From the NCBI GenBank assembly GCA_037039685.1, contig JAWNGF010000009.1, positions 2,376,408-2,440,407 of the forward strand: a stretch of DNA of 64,000 nucleotides, written 5' to 3'. Each line of letters opens with the position of its first letter. The stretch's first letter is position 1. The notes under the pieces are model-generated. The model did not search any database, was not told the DNA's origin, and was given only the letters and a program-made list of their open reading frames with translations. This document shows positions 42,854 through 54,603 of the stretch, one piece after another. Both the position numbers and the translations under genes were made by a program. Origin of the DNA: Ceratobasidium sp. AG-K. Lineage: Eukaryota > Basidiomycota > Agaricomycetes > Cantharellales > Ceratobasidiaceae.

Positions 42854-45800
42854 ATGAGCAACGGCTCCCATCGCTTGTTTGATCACTTTTTTAGGGATCC
42901 AAACCCCTATGAGGTTACGCCAGATGACTATCGCTGGGAGTGGCGACCAATCACGCAGAACCCATTTGTTAATCGCAAGCTGAATAAAAACCGAGCGCCG
43001 GGCACTCATGCCACAAGTACGGAAGATCCAGTGATCCAGAATGAAGCTCCTAAGTGGGTGTATCTGGTGTGTATTATAGCTTAGTTTTGGAGTAGTTTGA
43101 TGTACTGACTACTCGATATTTTCCTCAAGTTTTACGATCTCGCCTGGACGTCCACATTCGCGAGCCTTACTCAGTAAGTTTATGAGCGACTCGCTTAAAC
43201 AATCGACCTACACCTGGTAACAACCTTATTAGGAATGGCCGATTCAATGCACCTTGGGTACGCCGACGCCCGCCCTGATCTACTTTAGTACCCACCAACT
43301 GATAGTACCCAATTTGAAGGATACAGTTTCCTACCTAGCATTCTTTGTACTTATGTGGTGGATATGGGCGGCGCAGGCGAGTGTGTGCATCATCTTGGGT
43401 GAATGCTATAAAACGATTACTGTAGGCTATGTATACCATCCATTTTTACACCAACGATTGGTAAGTATGCTGTGACCCTTACATTGCAGATGCGTTTGGC
43501 CAACCCACAACATAGGTTCCATTTCCTGTCCAACCTCGCTCAATTGATTATTTTTGGAACGCTAGCAGCGACCACGCGTGGTACGTAACAAAACAACCAG
43601 CCTGGAAGACCCGTACCATTGATGCCCGGCTCAAATAGGATATAATATCGCAAACTATATTGTTCACTCTCCGGGTGCAGCCACACTCGAATCCCCACCA
43701 CGCCAGATGAGCAACATAGCCGACCCCAAGATATACAGTGATGAAGTCGTGGCTGCGATCTCTTTGGAAGTAATAGTAATTTCAGTGACTATCAGCCGGC
43801 GAGTTTTACACCGCTGGTTTGGTATTGTCTAACGCTCACATACTGTCGCACAGAATTGTTCTGCTTATCCAATACTTACGCGGTGAGCAGTATCCTATTC
43901 AATTATACCACCGCATAGCTCATTTAGTTCAGTCATCGCCTATGCGTACGCTGTGGCTCCCAGGGATTACCACGCCTTACGGAAGCTTGTTGTGGTACCG
44001 ATCAGCATGCTTGTGTCCATCTCGCTGTTTGCTGCTGCTTGGGGGATCTCGACATCGGCTGCTGGAAGGATGCCTTACGGCGCCAAGCTTAAGTTCGTGT
44101 TTTGGGGTGTTGCATTAATCGTAGAGATATGGTCTCACACCGTTCGGGAACGACTCGACTGGCGGCCCCCTGAAGGCAACTCGGCATCAGATGAGAATTA
44201 CTTCTCAACGAAGGCTGTCAGAGCTCCCAAGACCACCGGAGACTCTGTAGGGGCTCGCTCGTCTCCAAATACTCCCGATATGGAAACCCCCGGAGCGCTC
44301 GGAGACAAGTCCCCATTCTCGGGACCGCTCAACAGTGTACCGTTGCTGCCCTCAGCGGGCAAGGCGGACAGACTACCCATTCCATATACGAATACAACTC
44401 TCCCCGAACGGTTGGAGGGAGTCACGACCATTATACTTGGAGAGGTTTGTCCTTTAGAACTGAATCTCCATTAGCGATAGTAACTTCGGTTTTAATCGCT
44501 TGTACAGGGAATCAACGGCATTGCTGGAGCTCTTTGGGCCGTTATATCCGCTCCTGGAAACAAAGGATCAGCCATAACAAATGCCATTAGTGCTGCACTT
44601 GCTGTTTGTTTTATAACTTACTTCTACTTCGAGGGCCCAAAAAGTCGTCAAGATCCAAAAGGGTTGCGCCAAATGATTTGGTTACTTTTGCATCTCCCTT
44701 TCCTACTGGGGATTATTCTACTGCTGCTGGGTAAGTGGAGGTGTCACTGCAAGCCGCCAGATACTAAAGGATAGTTTCAAGGCATGAAAGACCAGTTTTT
44801 GCTTACGGTGAGCGCCAACCAGGCCCGCAGGTAGCAGAACATTTATTGACCGTAACTATATACCAATCACAGAGTTTCCTGTCCACAGTATTAACCTCAC
44901 TCGGGTTCCCCCAGCTTTTCATGCAGGAGGGTATCCAACTGGCAAATCCGTCCGACGGCGAAAACACAGTGCTAACACACTACCTAATTAAGCGTGGTGT
45001 TAAGTGGTCGGAAGAGTGGGGAAACCTGACGAGCAAACTCGGACCGATCGAGGGGGGGATAATGAACCGGACACAGAATTTCGAGGTGATTGCCTGGCAC
45101 CGGCGTCTTTCTCTCACAATATGTCTCAAGACTTTTAAGGTTCGTCTCAGCTTCCTCAGGGCCAACCAGAAACGATCTGATCCGACATGCTCTCAGACGT
45201 TCATGGGAGATGCTAGAGAGATTTCGGATGATATCCAGTCAAAAATAGATTTCTACTACGACAATAGAACGTCTCCAGTTTTGGTTTGTAGCCCCGTCGT
45301 CTGTACGACACATATTTGACCGATTGTCGGTACTTAGGACCAACGGATTGCAGATAAGCATGGCCCCACGAACACAATGGAGTACTATAAAGTAAGCACC
45401 GGTGTCAAGATCTACAGGTCCGCCATAGCTCATCTCTTGCGCGGTTAAATTCTAGATTCTCACCTCACTGGTAGAAGCCAATATCACAGGCGCACGTTAT
45501 ATCGTTGGGCTCGCAGGTGGTGTTCTAATTTGCCTATCGCTGTTAAAACTGGCCCACTCCAAGCCGCGAGGTTCGTATGACACCACAAACCGTATACTAA
45601 AGACTCACGGTAGTTAATGTATGTGCCCGCTCTCAGACCGCTTCCAGTGGGGGATCATTCTTAGTCGATTTGCGATGGGCTTGTGTCTTGTTTTTCTGTT
45701 GCTGCTTAACCTTGGTCGCTATCAGACCTTGTGGATATATCCCGAGCAGAAGAAACATCAAGCTGGAGTGTTTCAGTGGCTGACAGTGTATGTCAATTCT

Positions 45801-46165
45801 ACTTGACTTACGTTAGAATATTCACGAAACGGGTTCCGGGCACTCAGATATCTCGCTTTGCCTACCATCGCATTCGCCTACCTAATCGAACTTGGAATTG
45901 AAACAGTAAGTGTCGTGCAAATATTGCTACCAGTCGCTTACCAACGTATGACCCCTAGATTATAACAGGGCTAGCCAGGCTCAGGATACATGAAATATTT
46001 CGCAGAAATTCAGGGGCTGCCACAGGAGTTGATGCGGCTAGCAGCGCCGAGGCTACCCAGCATGTGCAAGGCGGTTCAAACCAAACACGTGAAGCGGTAG
46101 AAACAACCAGGCTTCCACTCTGGAGATTGATCTTCCTAATACCGGGTCTGCCCAAGTTGAATTAG
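42854..46165 (+). CDS. LtrA-family multi-pass membrane protein, copy B
   Basis: Paralogue of 8096-11434 with all 18 exons preserved: 42854-43066, 43130-43173, 43233-43257, 43320-43376, 43426-43460, 43516-43580, 43639-43798, 43854-43882, 43933-44444, 44508-44730, 44782-44807, 44873-45139, 45197-45283, 45338-45391, 45456-45570, 45637-45787, 45848-45905, 45959-46165; 775 aa, no stops. Same motifs (FYDLAWTSTFASLTQ, WWIWAAQ, HFYTNDW, GEGI at 379-382). Two introns begin with GC: 43377 (GT in copy A) and 43799 (GC in both). Exon 9 has 31 extra codons in a Ser/Pro/Thr-rich loop, and the C-terminal tail after the last membrane segment is unrelated to copy A and lacks the coiled-coil repeat. Acceptors AAG at 43129 and 43319 are inferred from frame and paralogue alignment. 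Confidence 0.85.
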
Positions 46166-47723
46166 CTTGGCTGAGACCGAAAACGCCAAACCCAGATAAC
46201 TAGATTCCTTAATGTTCTGGACTCACGTCCACCCAGTTTCTTTGTACCGTTTGAAAGATAAATGTTTCGATATATGTATATTCATCCGACTGTGTTTGAG
46301 ATCCTTGGTCTCTGGTGCGTTGCCGAACGCTGAACCCAAGAGTGTGATATATTCGTAGACGAGCAATAATGGTATATGAAAATAAAATCTGTCACAGGAA
46401 GAAGACAGCAGTTCAAGAGGTGAAAACATGTAGATAAGTCGATCGCTAGAAGGCAGGAAGGTAGAGAGTCCCCAGCGAAGCGAGTAGGGACTGAGACACG
46501 CGAGTAAGGCAGTTGTCAGGCATCGGACGGATCGGACGAGAGAGGACTGGAGTGAGACGGACACACAGAGAGCAAGGCACTATGGTTAGCGTTAATAGAA
46601 AAGCAGAGGCTTCCTTGGGAGACTCAGTCCTATATGGTCCTACCTGTTTCGAGTCCAGGGATTATTCACGAGCTGATTCTCTCGACATTTGAGCAGTATC
46701 GTTCTGAGTTTAATTATTTCACGTCAGTTTACCCAAGAAACTTCCAGATATGCATTGGGGTTCATGAACAGGGTGGTCATGCTCTAGAAGAATAGCTTAT
46801 CGCTGTTGACAAACACCCTGTTCTCATGTTTGGTATATTCAGTGTGCCCGTGGTAGGCTACTTCAATCTTGAGGTTGCACAGGCGTTTGCACGCTTAGGT
46901 GGAGCTGGCGAGGACCGTGAAATTATATATTGGAATCCTGCATAGGTCGGGTGGCAACGCACGGGCGAGGAAACAGACAATGTCGTCGCGGTTCAAGATC
47001 AGCAGTGGCGGCTGGCATCAGTATACTGACCCACATAGATCTCCACCAGAGCTTGGCAGTTTTTAGATCAATATGATGCGCGTCGGCCGGGCCCAGGTCC
47101 GAAGGGTGGGATTTGGTTGATGGCATGGGGGTATGCCCTCCTGTAGTAGTAGAGCAACCGGAATGGATGCTCGGGTACGCATTCCATCAGCAAATAGGTT
47201 TCATTTGACTCGGATAAACGTTCACACGCCGATCTGTGCGATGATCGAGGTCGTTTGTCCGAGCATTTTGATCCCGCCCAGGAGCACCCTGCCATCACGT
47301 GCCGCATTCCTACTCAACTCCCGTTCCTTCACCACCGATGTCAAGGCATTATCTTCGAGTCCAACCAGACCTCCGACACAAGTGAAACGACTCGGTATTA
47401 TCTCTCACTCGAATAACACAACAATTGTTGAAATAAGTGTGCATTCTCCCAAATTGCATTCACCCATCACTCCCACAATGTTTATCACGTCCGTGGATTG
47501 CCACCCGATGCACGAATGCCGACGAACTGGGTGGACACACACGGTGAGTACCAATCAGTCGAGCGGAGAGTGCTGATGGGCGACCGTTGGGTCGCAAATG
47601 ACGCGAACCAGAGGCAGTTGGGCTCGGTTGGGTTGGAATTGGCGTAGGGATCGAACTTGCCGCCACACCCGTATCGCGGATCCCGCCGCTTTACTAACCT
47701 CACAACTGATTGTTCCTGCCACC
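46166..47723. other. intergenic region, duplicated flank
   Basis: 3' flank of LtrA copy B and upstream region of the dead WBP2-like copy. 46360-46490 and 46930-47280 match the flank of copy A at low identity; 47670-47700 matches 4060-4085 just upstream of the intact WBP2-like gene (CGGATCCCGCCGCT shared). No gene supported. Confidence 0.5.
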
Positions 47724-48381
47724 ATTTTGCTCAAATAGGTATTGTTCGACGAACGAAAGCAGCCCGTGTACCGCTGGACGAACGCACCCTGGAAATGATT
47801 CCCGACACCCAATGTCCGCCCGCCCCCGATCCCCTGGCCTCAGTCTCTGGCACTACTTGGCTGACGTTGCGCTGGGGACACCGAGCACCATATGGCCGAA
47901 AGCCACTTACGCTCCATAGTTTGCCTTCGTGGCGAATCAAGGGGCGCAATCCATATTTCTTCTCGACCTGCTTTCTCAAACGATCACCGCCCACCCCGCA
48001 ACGCTCTCCACATGGCTTAACTGCACTCTCTTCCAGAGAAACAAGTACCCCCGACGCTGCTTGTCTAGCCGTATTTTGCCGCCAACTATTCCCAGATGGA
48101 TGTTCAACCTGCTCAAGGTGGAGGTCTCGAACTTGGGACCAAGATCGAGGCTTGACTTATCAAGGGCGGAATGTACGAGTTTGTCATGGTGGTCGAGGAC
48201 GTGTGGGTCAAGGCGGTTGAACAGGTGTGGGAGAAGAGCTGCTACGTGACTAAAGTACCGGAAGGTTTCCGTATGGTCGATTGACTGAGATCCACTGTAG
48301 CACTACACGGTTGACCTCCAACACAAGCAGGGCCGAATCCGCCGCAGACAGTCGAACATGTTGATTCAGGCTCTGCGAATG
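47724..48381 (+). pseudogene. dead WBP2-like GRAM gene
   Basis: Aligns along its length with 4112-4788 but cannot be translated. The start ATG is ATT (47724), the fifth codon TGG is TAG, and small indels break the frame in the GRAM region. Shared islands include the DERKQPV-like segment, the AAATCGAGG/TACGAGTTTGTCA segment corresponding to MYEFV, and the 3' flank to about 48720. The PPGY end is not preserved. Confidence 0.8.
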
Positions 48382-49131
48382 GCCTTTTACGGCAAGTGTG
48401 TTCATCAGCCCATCGAATGTATTATACCCATACAATCCGTATCACTTGACATTGAAACGAAAATCATAGTCTCACACGCCTAACAGGCGTTTCGGGCTCG
48501 AGTGGTGGACCTGGCAACAGCGTGGGCAAATAACCGAATCAACAGTTAAACGCCCGTGGTTCCTCTTCGTCTCGCTGTATGGCGTACGGCGTTCGCCTAG
48601 GCCACCAAATTCTTGTGTATGTATTCGATGTGTTGGACAAATAGTTTGCAAATTGCTTATCCAGCCACTTGGTAAGCATGGTGGCGAGCCGCTGAGGCTT
48701 GCCACTTGGCCCCAGATCGATAGCTCTCGAAAGTAATTGGCACTGCTAAGTAATCATTCTCTTATCAGTGGTCATTCCTTCAGAATACATCTAGAAATGA
48801 TGACTGTACGCATACATTTGCCTTTCCCGTGTGCACTTTGACAAGTCCCAGTCGTGGGATGGACCAATGTTGCAGTTGGTGTGTACGGCTTCTGTTTCCA
48901 GATTAGAGCTGAGCGTATACCTTTCCTTTACAATGGATGAGCATAATTCCTACGTCCGTACTGCTTGGACATCAAAAGAGTAGATTATAGCGTGAAGGCA
49001 ACGGCATGTTCGATTACCTCACGGGGAACATAGATATTCACCTTTAGGAGGTTGGCGTTAGGTATAATAATGATGCAAAGGTTTCCTTGATCGGCATTGG
49101 CGGCAATAGCCGTGACTCAGGATGAGGTTAT
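48382..49131. other. intergenic region
   Basis: First 340 bp are the duplicated 3' flank of the WBP2-like gene. Nothing recognisable in the rest. Confidence 0.5.
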
Positions 49132-49398
49132 ATGTGCAATATTACACTCGCATCTTTCGCAAAGAACGCCAGGCGTCATCGGTTTACTCGGCCCATGGGA
49201 TTTCCTTCAGAGATTATCATCCGAATTCTTCAATTCTCCGAGGAAGTGACTCTATCACCTTACCATCAGGTGAGCCAACTTTTGTGTTTTCGAGAACGCT
49301 GGCCCATGCTTGCCGGGTTTGCCGGGTTTGCCGGGACCTCGTGAACGCGGAGTTGTACTACCTGTACGAACTCAACCTCTGCGGCTATGGACCTTAAA
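49132..49398 (+). pseudogene. F-box protein fragment
   Basis: Plus-strand FPSEIIIRILQF is a typical F-box start; after a frame change the text continues CRVCRDLVNAELYYLYELNLCG, which matches the VCR...LY...L end of an F-box, then stops at TAA. Between them a GTTTGCCGG unit is tandemly repeated, which duplicates the VCR codons. The fragment may be one exon pair or a relic; no downstream repeat domain was found. Confidence 0.5.
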
Positions 49399-49919
49399 GC
49401 TTTGGAGGCAAAGAAGGCTCAAATTTTGCGCGCATTGGCCTTTGGTACCTTGAGCTCTTGGGTTGTGTTTAGTTCTGTGAGTAGCCTATTACGATTCTCG
49501 TCCGCACGTTGTGTAAATTGATACGTGGGACAAACTGGCCGGTGATAACTGAGCTCCTCGCGCACGTTGACGTGAAGTCGCTCTTCCTTCTTCATTGGCT
49601 ATTTGATTACCCTGCTTGATACGTAAAACCTTCGCCATTACGCACTGTGGAACACGACTAGTATTTCGTAGAAAAATTCGACGAGTGGACCGGTAAATGC
49701 TACGGCTTAAGTGCATCATGTATCCTGAGTCCATATTCGGCTTTGCCTACTTTGACACCCCTCACACCGCTCGAATAATTGTGTATATAAAGGATAGCCG
49801 GTATGAAGTGAAATGAGACCAACCTCGAATACGACTCATACAACTCAAAAAGTGAACAAACAAGACACAATAAAACCAATATTAAGAAAGAAAGAAAAAA
49901 CAGAACAATACAGAATATA
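49399..49919. other. intergenic region
   Basis: 3' flank of the minus-strand gene at 49920; A-rich near 49840-49920. No gene supported. Confidence 0.5.
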
Positions 49920-51778
49920 TCAAAGGCATGAGCGGCTACTGTTGCGCCTCTCCTCCGACGTGCCTTCCCTGTTCTGTAACACGTGCTCCCAAACACGAGC
50001 CATCGCCTCCCGAATATCATTTTGGACATGGTTAGCTGACCCTAAACCCAATCGACTGATTTTGTCACCATGTTTCCGGATGCGCGTCTTGATCCAACCT
50101 TGCAGCTCGGTGTGGCTCACCTCCGCCCAATTGGAGGCATCTTTGGCCCTGATAACACCCTTAAAAAGTTGCAATCAGTAGTGCACGCCTAAGCACTTGA
50201 TGGGGAACTTACCGCATGGTTCAGCGCAGCCTGGAGAGAGTATTGAGGGCTCTCCTGTAGAGCAGAAAACACAGCTTCTGAAATAACGTCTACCACTGTT
50301 CTCGTCGCGTACTCGAAAGCCTCCCACATGTAATCTCGCACGACTGGCCTAGAGAGCTCAAACCCGACTTCAAGTTCTTCCCAGATTACTTCCCAGATTT
50401 GATCCCTCCCGGCATCCGGTGGCTCGGTGCGCATCACGTCGTGTACCACGGCTTTCCCTTCGGTTCGAGCGTGTTGAAGTACAGTACGCCAGAGTTGATC
50501 CCACCCGACCACCCATTCTTCGCGCGTTTGTGCTTCACCGACAAGACCGTCGGACATCCCCCAGGCAGAACAAATGGCGGTATCATATGAGTTATCGGTA
50601 ATGGCCGTTGCTCCTGTGACGAGAAGCTTATCGAGGATGCCCCCGACTCTCCATTTCCTTGGAGGGGGGGCTGTCAGCCCATTGACCTGAGTGTTCGAGT
50701 CACTGAGGGGACAGGCTTCGACCGGATTTATGGAGTTGGGATCAGTGACAGGTATATAATGCTGTTGAACAGGAATATCGGCCTCGTTGGCGGATTTGAG
50801 GGTCTTGACCATTAGCGCCCAGATAGCGTCCCGCAGAGCCACTCGAGCGGTTTTCTGTAAGGTCTCGCGAACCGAGTCGAACCACAGCGTGCGCGATAAA
50901 GCCGTACGCATGACAGAGGAACGAGAATCTAGTAGCGAGTCAACCGTGGACTCCATCGTTGTAGTCATCGCAGACTCAACAACGTTCCGCATGACCGATT
51001 CCATGCGTGGCTGCATGTATCGCTTCATCCAGACCGACATGATCATCTTAAGGACTGGGGTAGGAATGAAACCAGTCGGGCTTAGATGCTTGCGTAGAAC
51101 CTTGCGCGCCCTCGGTTGAAGTGTAGAGATAAACACCGCCGAGACGCTATTCATTGCCATTTTTGTAACCATTTTCGCAATGGGTTCGGCCGCTTTCTGC
51201 TTGAGGGCTGATGTAAGCTGTCCCGATTCTGAAAGTTGTGCGGGTGTGTCCCATGCTACAGAGTGACGAGCAACGACGGAAGCGATTGTCCATGAGAAGA
51301 AGTAACAGTTGAACCGCTGTAAAGTGTACCGCTGTGTCTTGGGATCGCTCCGGATGCTGAAACAGATAGAGAGGATGAACGACAGGTCAATCCTGCCGTC
51401 TGGACGAAGCTCGAGCAGACACTCGGATGTTGAATCAATATCGGTGAGCGCATCAACTTCATGTATTGTATCGTAAGCTTCGGAACCCGTTGAGCTGAGA
51501 GTCTGGGTAGGAACCTCGGGATCGCCTCGTCTGTCCAATCGACAGAACCCACCGCGCTGGAGATGAATAAGAATGAACTCGTGACGAAAGGGTTCTTCGA
51601 ACTCTTTACGGAGTTGGATTTTGGAGATTGAGGTTGAGCGCATGCGTTGGTACCAGTCGAAAACGCGGCCTTTGCCCCAGCCTGAAGAAAAGTCGAGGAG
51701 TACGGGGCCACCAGTGCGCCCGCCTCTTGACCACTGAATGGCCGAATTCGAAGCGAGCTGAGAAGGAGCAAGGCTCAT
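49920..51778 (-). CDS. protein of unknown function, 601 aa
   Basis: Two exons (51778-50213 and 50159-49920) joined by a GTAAGT...AAG intron in phase 0. The N-terminal third has a pattern of alternating aromatic and basic residues (DWYQRMRSTSISKIQLRK, PFRHEFILIHLQRGG) that may be a folded domain. The middle is helical and basic, with many Met/Arg/Thr residues (KMIMSVWMKRYMQPRMESV) and a hydrophobic but not clearly membrane-spanning stretch; a Pro-rich linker follows and the C-terminal 200 residues are acidic and Trp-rich helices. No signal peptide or catalytic motif. I do not recognise the family; the clean long frame and intron make it a real gene. It resembles species-restricted proteins of Agaricomycetes only in general character. 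Confidence 0.75.
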
Positions 51779-52638
51779 AATAACAACGTCTTGTAACAGT
51801 CCTGCTGTGAGGGGAGGGGTAGAGGAGACGGGGGGACAGGACTGTCCCGGAAGTTTAGCTTGTTATCTAATTGTGAAGTTGGAAAGGAATAGCGGCGAAC
51901 GCACCTCGAGGTAAGGACAGTTATGAAACATGTTCAGAGCCCTTTCAGATACTAGAGAGATCCAGCATTCAGTTGAATATGTGGCGATAAAATGTCGGGC
52001 ACAATCATCGACAAATCCAGGGCAAGTACAAAGGGCGGCGACTTGAATCGGCTATCACCAGTGTGGCGAAACCAACCACGAGCTGATTATTGTCCTGTAG
52101 GGATATAACGGGAGTAGTTTGCAATCAGCACATAGCTCAGGGGCTTGGCGACCATGGTGAACATTAGACTGACCAAATTTGACCTGACAGATCTGGATCT
52201 CCCTTGAGAAGCGACGCCATTGCTATGTCCCGACGTTCTACACTATTGCAGTATTCGAGTCGACGACTATGATTACGATGTAGAGCTTCGTTTCTGACGC
52301 TGCTATGTAACGCATATAGCCAGTATAGCAGCCGTATGGAGTGTCAAGGCGCAAGGAATGTAAGCGCCCACCCAAGGGTCTGGTCCAACCTTGTGCTTCG
52401 TCCGTGACAAATGGGAAACATAAACGTGGGACATCTTGATTTGTCCTAACCTGTTTGTCTCGCCAGCATGGCTGTATCGATAAACTTACCACACGTGTGT
52501 TACCTTATACCCCAAATATGGAACTCCTTAGATCTGGCATGTGGACGTCGATATCGGCTTATATTCTGACGAGTACATCCTGGTGCATGGGTTCTCATCC
52601 TGCGTACCCCTTCTTGGCCTCGATACTGCGCGTAAAGC
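51779..52638. other. intergenic region
   Basis: Divergent upstream region of the genes at 49920-51778 (minus) and 52639-54018 (plus). No coding signal recognised. Confidence 0.5.
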
Positions 52639-54018
52639 ATGTCGGTAAAATCTGCAGCGGTCGAGGTCGCTAGTACCGTTGCTGCTGTTGCACAACCACT
52701 GCTCATCACGTTTGAAGCCCTCCCCGCCTGGCTTCAGGACAACACCTACATTCTGACGGGTTACCGAAGGTATACTAACTTTCAGCTTGTTATTGTGGCA
52801 CATCTGCTCCACAATATCAGGTTTTTAATGTCAAACTTATGGTAACACTGATTCATAGGCCGCAATACTCGTGGTCGGGGTGTGTTCATTCGGTTTTCGG
52901 TTGTAAGTTGAATTGAGCTACGAACGATGCTCTGTATTTAAAACTACGCCTCCAGATTTACATAACGAAACTGGTACGTGCCATCGTTCGAATAAACTAG
53001 TTTTTTATTGGGTCAACATCCGTCGATCCCATCAGTCAATATCCAAACCCATCTTTTTGGTGCGCTTGGACTTCTTTATCTACTTTTCAACGTCCAGCAA
53101 ACCCAGAATGGTTACACAACAATAACATGGCATGACCCCGTCGGATTCAGTCTTGCCCTGCTTGCTGGAGTATTTTGTCTCAGTGCAAGTGCGCTGTTCC
53201 ACACCGCCAATTGTCACTCACCAAACGTGTGTCAACCCCACTTGTATCTCTGAGCGAGTATTGAATTCTGCGCAGGTCTCGAAGAGGTGTAACGCGCTCG
53301 ATTATTCTGGAATTATCAGTAGGCTCTCGAATCGATAGAACTTGGGAGGGCGAGGGAACTAACCTCACCGACGCACAGTATTAACGGTCGGCAGTTTCTA
53401 CCCATCCCTTCACTACGGTTTTTTCTGCGACTACCATCTACAAGTTATCTATGCTATCGGCATCACAGCAGCGGGTTCGAGTAAGCGCGTTTTTCTTCCT
53501 TTCCAGTCCAATGGTGCCTGACAGATTCTACTCAGTTGCCGCGTATGTGGTCTTAAACCCAGATTATGCTACTCCGGCGTACCGCTGGGCACGGACCTTT
53601 GTCTTTTGCACGCTCGGCTTCTGCTCGCTTATCCCTGTCGTCCACGCGTACCTAATATACGGATTAGATCGTATGGAAAACGAAATGGGATTCACGTGGC
53701 TTGCGTCATGTCTAAGCCTTTACGTGGCTGGAGCCTTGATTTAGTGAATGCCTCCGTCTTTTTTTGAATAATTTTCCTTCTACTAATTAAATACACTGTT
53801 GATAGCGCGTGCCGAATTCCTGAACGTTGGGTACCTGGTCGATTCGATTATTTTGGCGCCTCGCACCAGATTTTCCACGTTTGTGTCGTGCTTGCCACAC
53901 TCTCGCATTACAAGGTTAGCGATTGACGTAACCCGATTCTCCTGTGAGACTAATGTTACTCTAGGCGATATTGACTGGATTTGAGTATTGGCATGGCCAG
54001 CGCCAAGGTGTATGTTAG
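52639..54018 (+). CDS. PAQR/haemolysin-III family membrane protein
   Basis: Nine exons (52639-52769, 52859-52902, 52956-52973, 53036-53226, 53276-53318, 53379-53480, 53536-53743, 53806-53914, 53965-54018) give 299 aa with all phases consistent. Family hallmarks in order: LPAWLQDNTYILTGYR (residues 29-43), LHNETVNIQTHL (60-71), CLSASALFHTANCHS (about 112-126, with Ser116, His120 and His125), ERWVPGRFD and SHQIFH (His266, His270). The Ser and three His form the zinc site of adiponectin-receptor-type proteins, which act as ceramidases or steroid/osmotin-type receptors; yeast members (Izh) affect zinc and sterol homeostasis. Seven hydrophobic segments fit a plasma- or endomembrane location. The acceptor at 53533-53535 was chosen over nearer AGs because only it restores the frame. 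Confidence 0.9.
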
Positions 54019-54603
54019 GTCCAGGAAAGCCGGGGGGAGTATCTTTATGGTGGCAACATCTGCTTTTCTGGGCGATAGTAATATTAGCGTCGGTTTCATC
54101 TACGACATCTTTAAGTTCTCATTTCGAGGTAGAAGTGACCACCTGTATGTGTTGTCATTGAGCGGATGAAGCTAAATACCATGCAACATGTATTCCGCAA
54201 CTAGTGAGACCCTAGATGCTTTATAATAACAATCCATAAGTTTGGATATATGAGGCGGATGTACATGATGCCACCCGCCGAACGATCCCTTCGACCCAGG
54301 CGCCTAAAGGAGGGATGCTGCATTTCATTCAAACAGAAATATTGAGAATCGCAGTGACTCAATAATGTTGAATGCTACTGCTCACGACAGAACGTACGCT
54401 CGCGTTTGCAACTTTACGTCCCATGCCTAGAGGTGGCTATGTGTCACCTGGCTATTCACAAGTCCCGCTACTCGGTCGTTCAGTCAAAACAGAATACGAA
54501 AGTATTGATTATTTCAACGAAGATGTAACACATAAATTCTAGAAATCTACCACAAGCCGAATTTTCTACCTTGTTATGCTTCGCGCGCAAGCACAGAAGC
54601 AGT
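54019..54603. other. intergenic region
   Basis: Convergent 3' flanks of the PAQR and DPBB genes. Nothing else recognised. Confidence 0.6.

Noticed and set aside
52500..53370. Minus-strand frames opposite the PAQR gene
   Set aside because: Shadows of exons; the plus-strand model with nine phased exons accounts for the region.
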